Assembly (NCBI GenBank): GCA_937973575.1
Contig: CALJKH010000091.1
Span: 1-13,593, forward strand
Length of the DNA stretch: 13,593 nucleotides
Direction: 5' to 3'
Source of the DNA: an uncultured Solirubrobacterales bacterium
Lineage (GTDB): Bacteria > Actinomycetota > Thermoleophilia > Solirubrobacterales > Solirubrobacteraceae
The position numbers and the translations under genes were made by a program. Shown one piece after another: positions 13,216-13,593 of this stretch. Below the pieces are notes generated by a model. The model was not told the origin of the DNA and ran no database searches. It worked only from the letters and a program-made list of their open reading frames with translations. Position 1 is the first letter of the stretch. Each line of letters begins with the position of its first letter.

Positions 13216-13593
13216 GTGGCTGACGAGAGAGAGCTTGTACTAATCGACGGAAGTTCGCTGGCCTATCGGGCTTTCTTCGCCCTGCCGGAGACGATCGCAA
13301 CCTCGAAGGGTGAGCCGACAAACGCTCTGCTCGGGTTTGCTCAGATGCTTACGCGTCTCATCACCGAGCACGGTGTACGACCGACCATAGTTGCGTGGGA
13401 CCGCGGCTACAGCGGCCGGAAAGAGGAGTACCCGGAGTACAAAGCCGGTCGTGCGTCACGGCCGGACTCACTCAAGGAGCAGTGGCCGCACCTAGAGGGA
13501 TTGGTCTCAGCCTTTGGCCACGCCAATGCCGCCGCAGAAGGCTTTGAAGCCGATGATGTGATTGCCACATTGGCCGAACGGGCTAAGGCAGAT
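13216..13593 (+). CDS. polA: DNA polymerase I, 5'-3' exonuclease domain (3' truncated by window)
   Basis: The first 126 residues of a FEN-like 5'-3' exonuclease, most likely the N-terminal domain of DNA polymerase I, which removes RNA primers and fills gaps in replication and repair. Motifs are LVLIDGSSLAYRAFFALP with metal-binding Asp11, the TNALLGFAQML helix, IVAWD, the DNA-contacting YPEYKAGRASRPDSL, and the metal-binding EGFEADDVIATLAERA. GTG 13216 is the first possible start, because an in-frame TGA lies at 13210-13212. The frame stays open to the window end, so the polymerase domain cannot be checked; a stand-alone exonuclease of about 300 residues is the alternative. It is divergent from the malic enzyme gene across 129 bases. 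Confidence 0.9.
   Translation, partial: MADERELVLIDGSSLAYRAFFALPETIATSKGEPTNALLGFAQMLTRLITEHGVRPTIVAWDRGYSGRKEEYPEYKAGRASRPDSLKEQWPHLEGLVSAFGHANAAAEGFEADDVIATLAERAKAD

Noticed and set aside
1..13593. Search for CRISPR arrays, transposases, phage genes or a defence system
   Set aside because: No spaced direct repeats, transposase motifs or nuclease/effector genes were seen; the content is biosynthetic and core metabolic.

Overview
The window looks like a chromosomal segment from an actinomycete-type bacterium (Actinomycetota), possibly a deep lineage such as Thermoleophilia. The grounds are moderately high G+C, frequent GTG starts, several TANNNT boxes exactly 7 nt before start codons (the leaderless-mRNA signature common in this phylum), an HtrA protease with a single PDZ domain, and an ACT-domain malic enzyme. 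The class is a guess; the phylum is likely but was not tested by any search. No insertion sequence, phage gene, CRISPR array, tRNA or rRNA was seen. No stretch longer than 300 bases lacks a gene; the largest gaps are about 117 bases (htrA-trpF) and 129 bases (malic enzyme-polA).

Region 1 (1-7518, plus strand) is a nearly complete tryptophan operon in the order trpE(5' cut)-trpG-trpD-trpC-htrA-trpF-trpB-trpA. Nearly all junctions inside it overlap by 1-4 bases (GTGA, GTGA, TAATG, ATGA, TAGTG), so the enzymes from chorismate to tryptophan are probably translationally coupled. The exception is in the middle: a membrane-anchored serine protease gene (htrA) separates trpC from trpF. It is followed by an 18-bp hairpin and a candidate leaderless promoter that would start trpF-trpB-trpA separately.

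Region 2 (7529-10653) is an envelope-protein patch: a 57-residue two-helix membrane protein on the plus strand, a convergent 131-residue lipoprotein of unknown function, and, divergent from that, two tandem paralogous type I periplasmic-binding-protein lipoproteins (LivJ/Peripla_BP_6-like) overlapping by ATGA. No permease or ATPase gene is present in the window.

Region 3 (10674-13086, minus strand) is a two-gene unit: an ACT-domain malic enzyme followed by a TIGR01777/YfcH-type nucleotide-sugar-epimerase-like protein, closed by an inverted repeat with a T-tract that spans the stop codons of both convergent genes. Region 4 (13216-end, plus) is the start of polA (5'-3' exonuclease domain), divergent from the malic enzyme and cut by the window end.

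The coding content is mostly ordinary core metabolism. The points worth a second look are the protease inside the trp operon, the structured htrA-trpF spacer, the recurrent leaderless-start spacing, the tandem duplication at the trpF end that carries the trpB ribosome binding site, and the transporter-less pair of binding lipoproteins.
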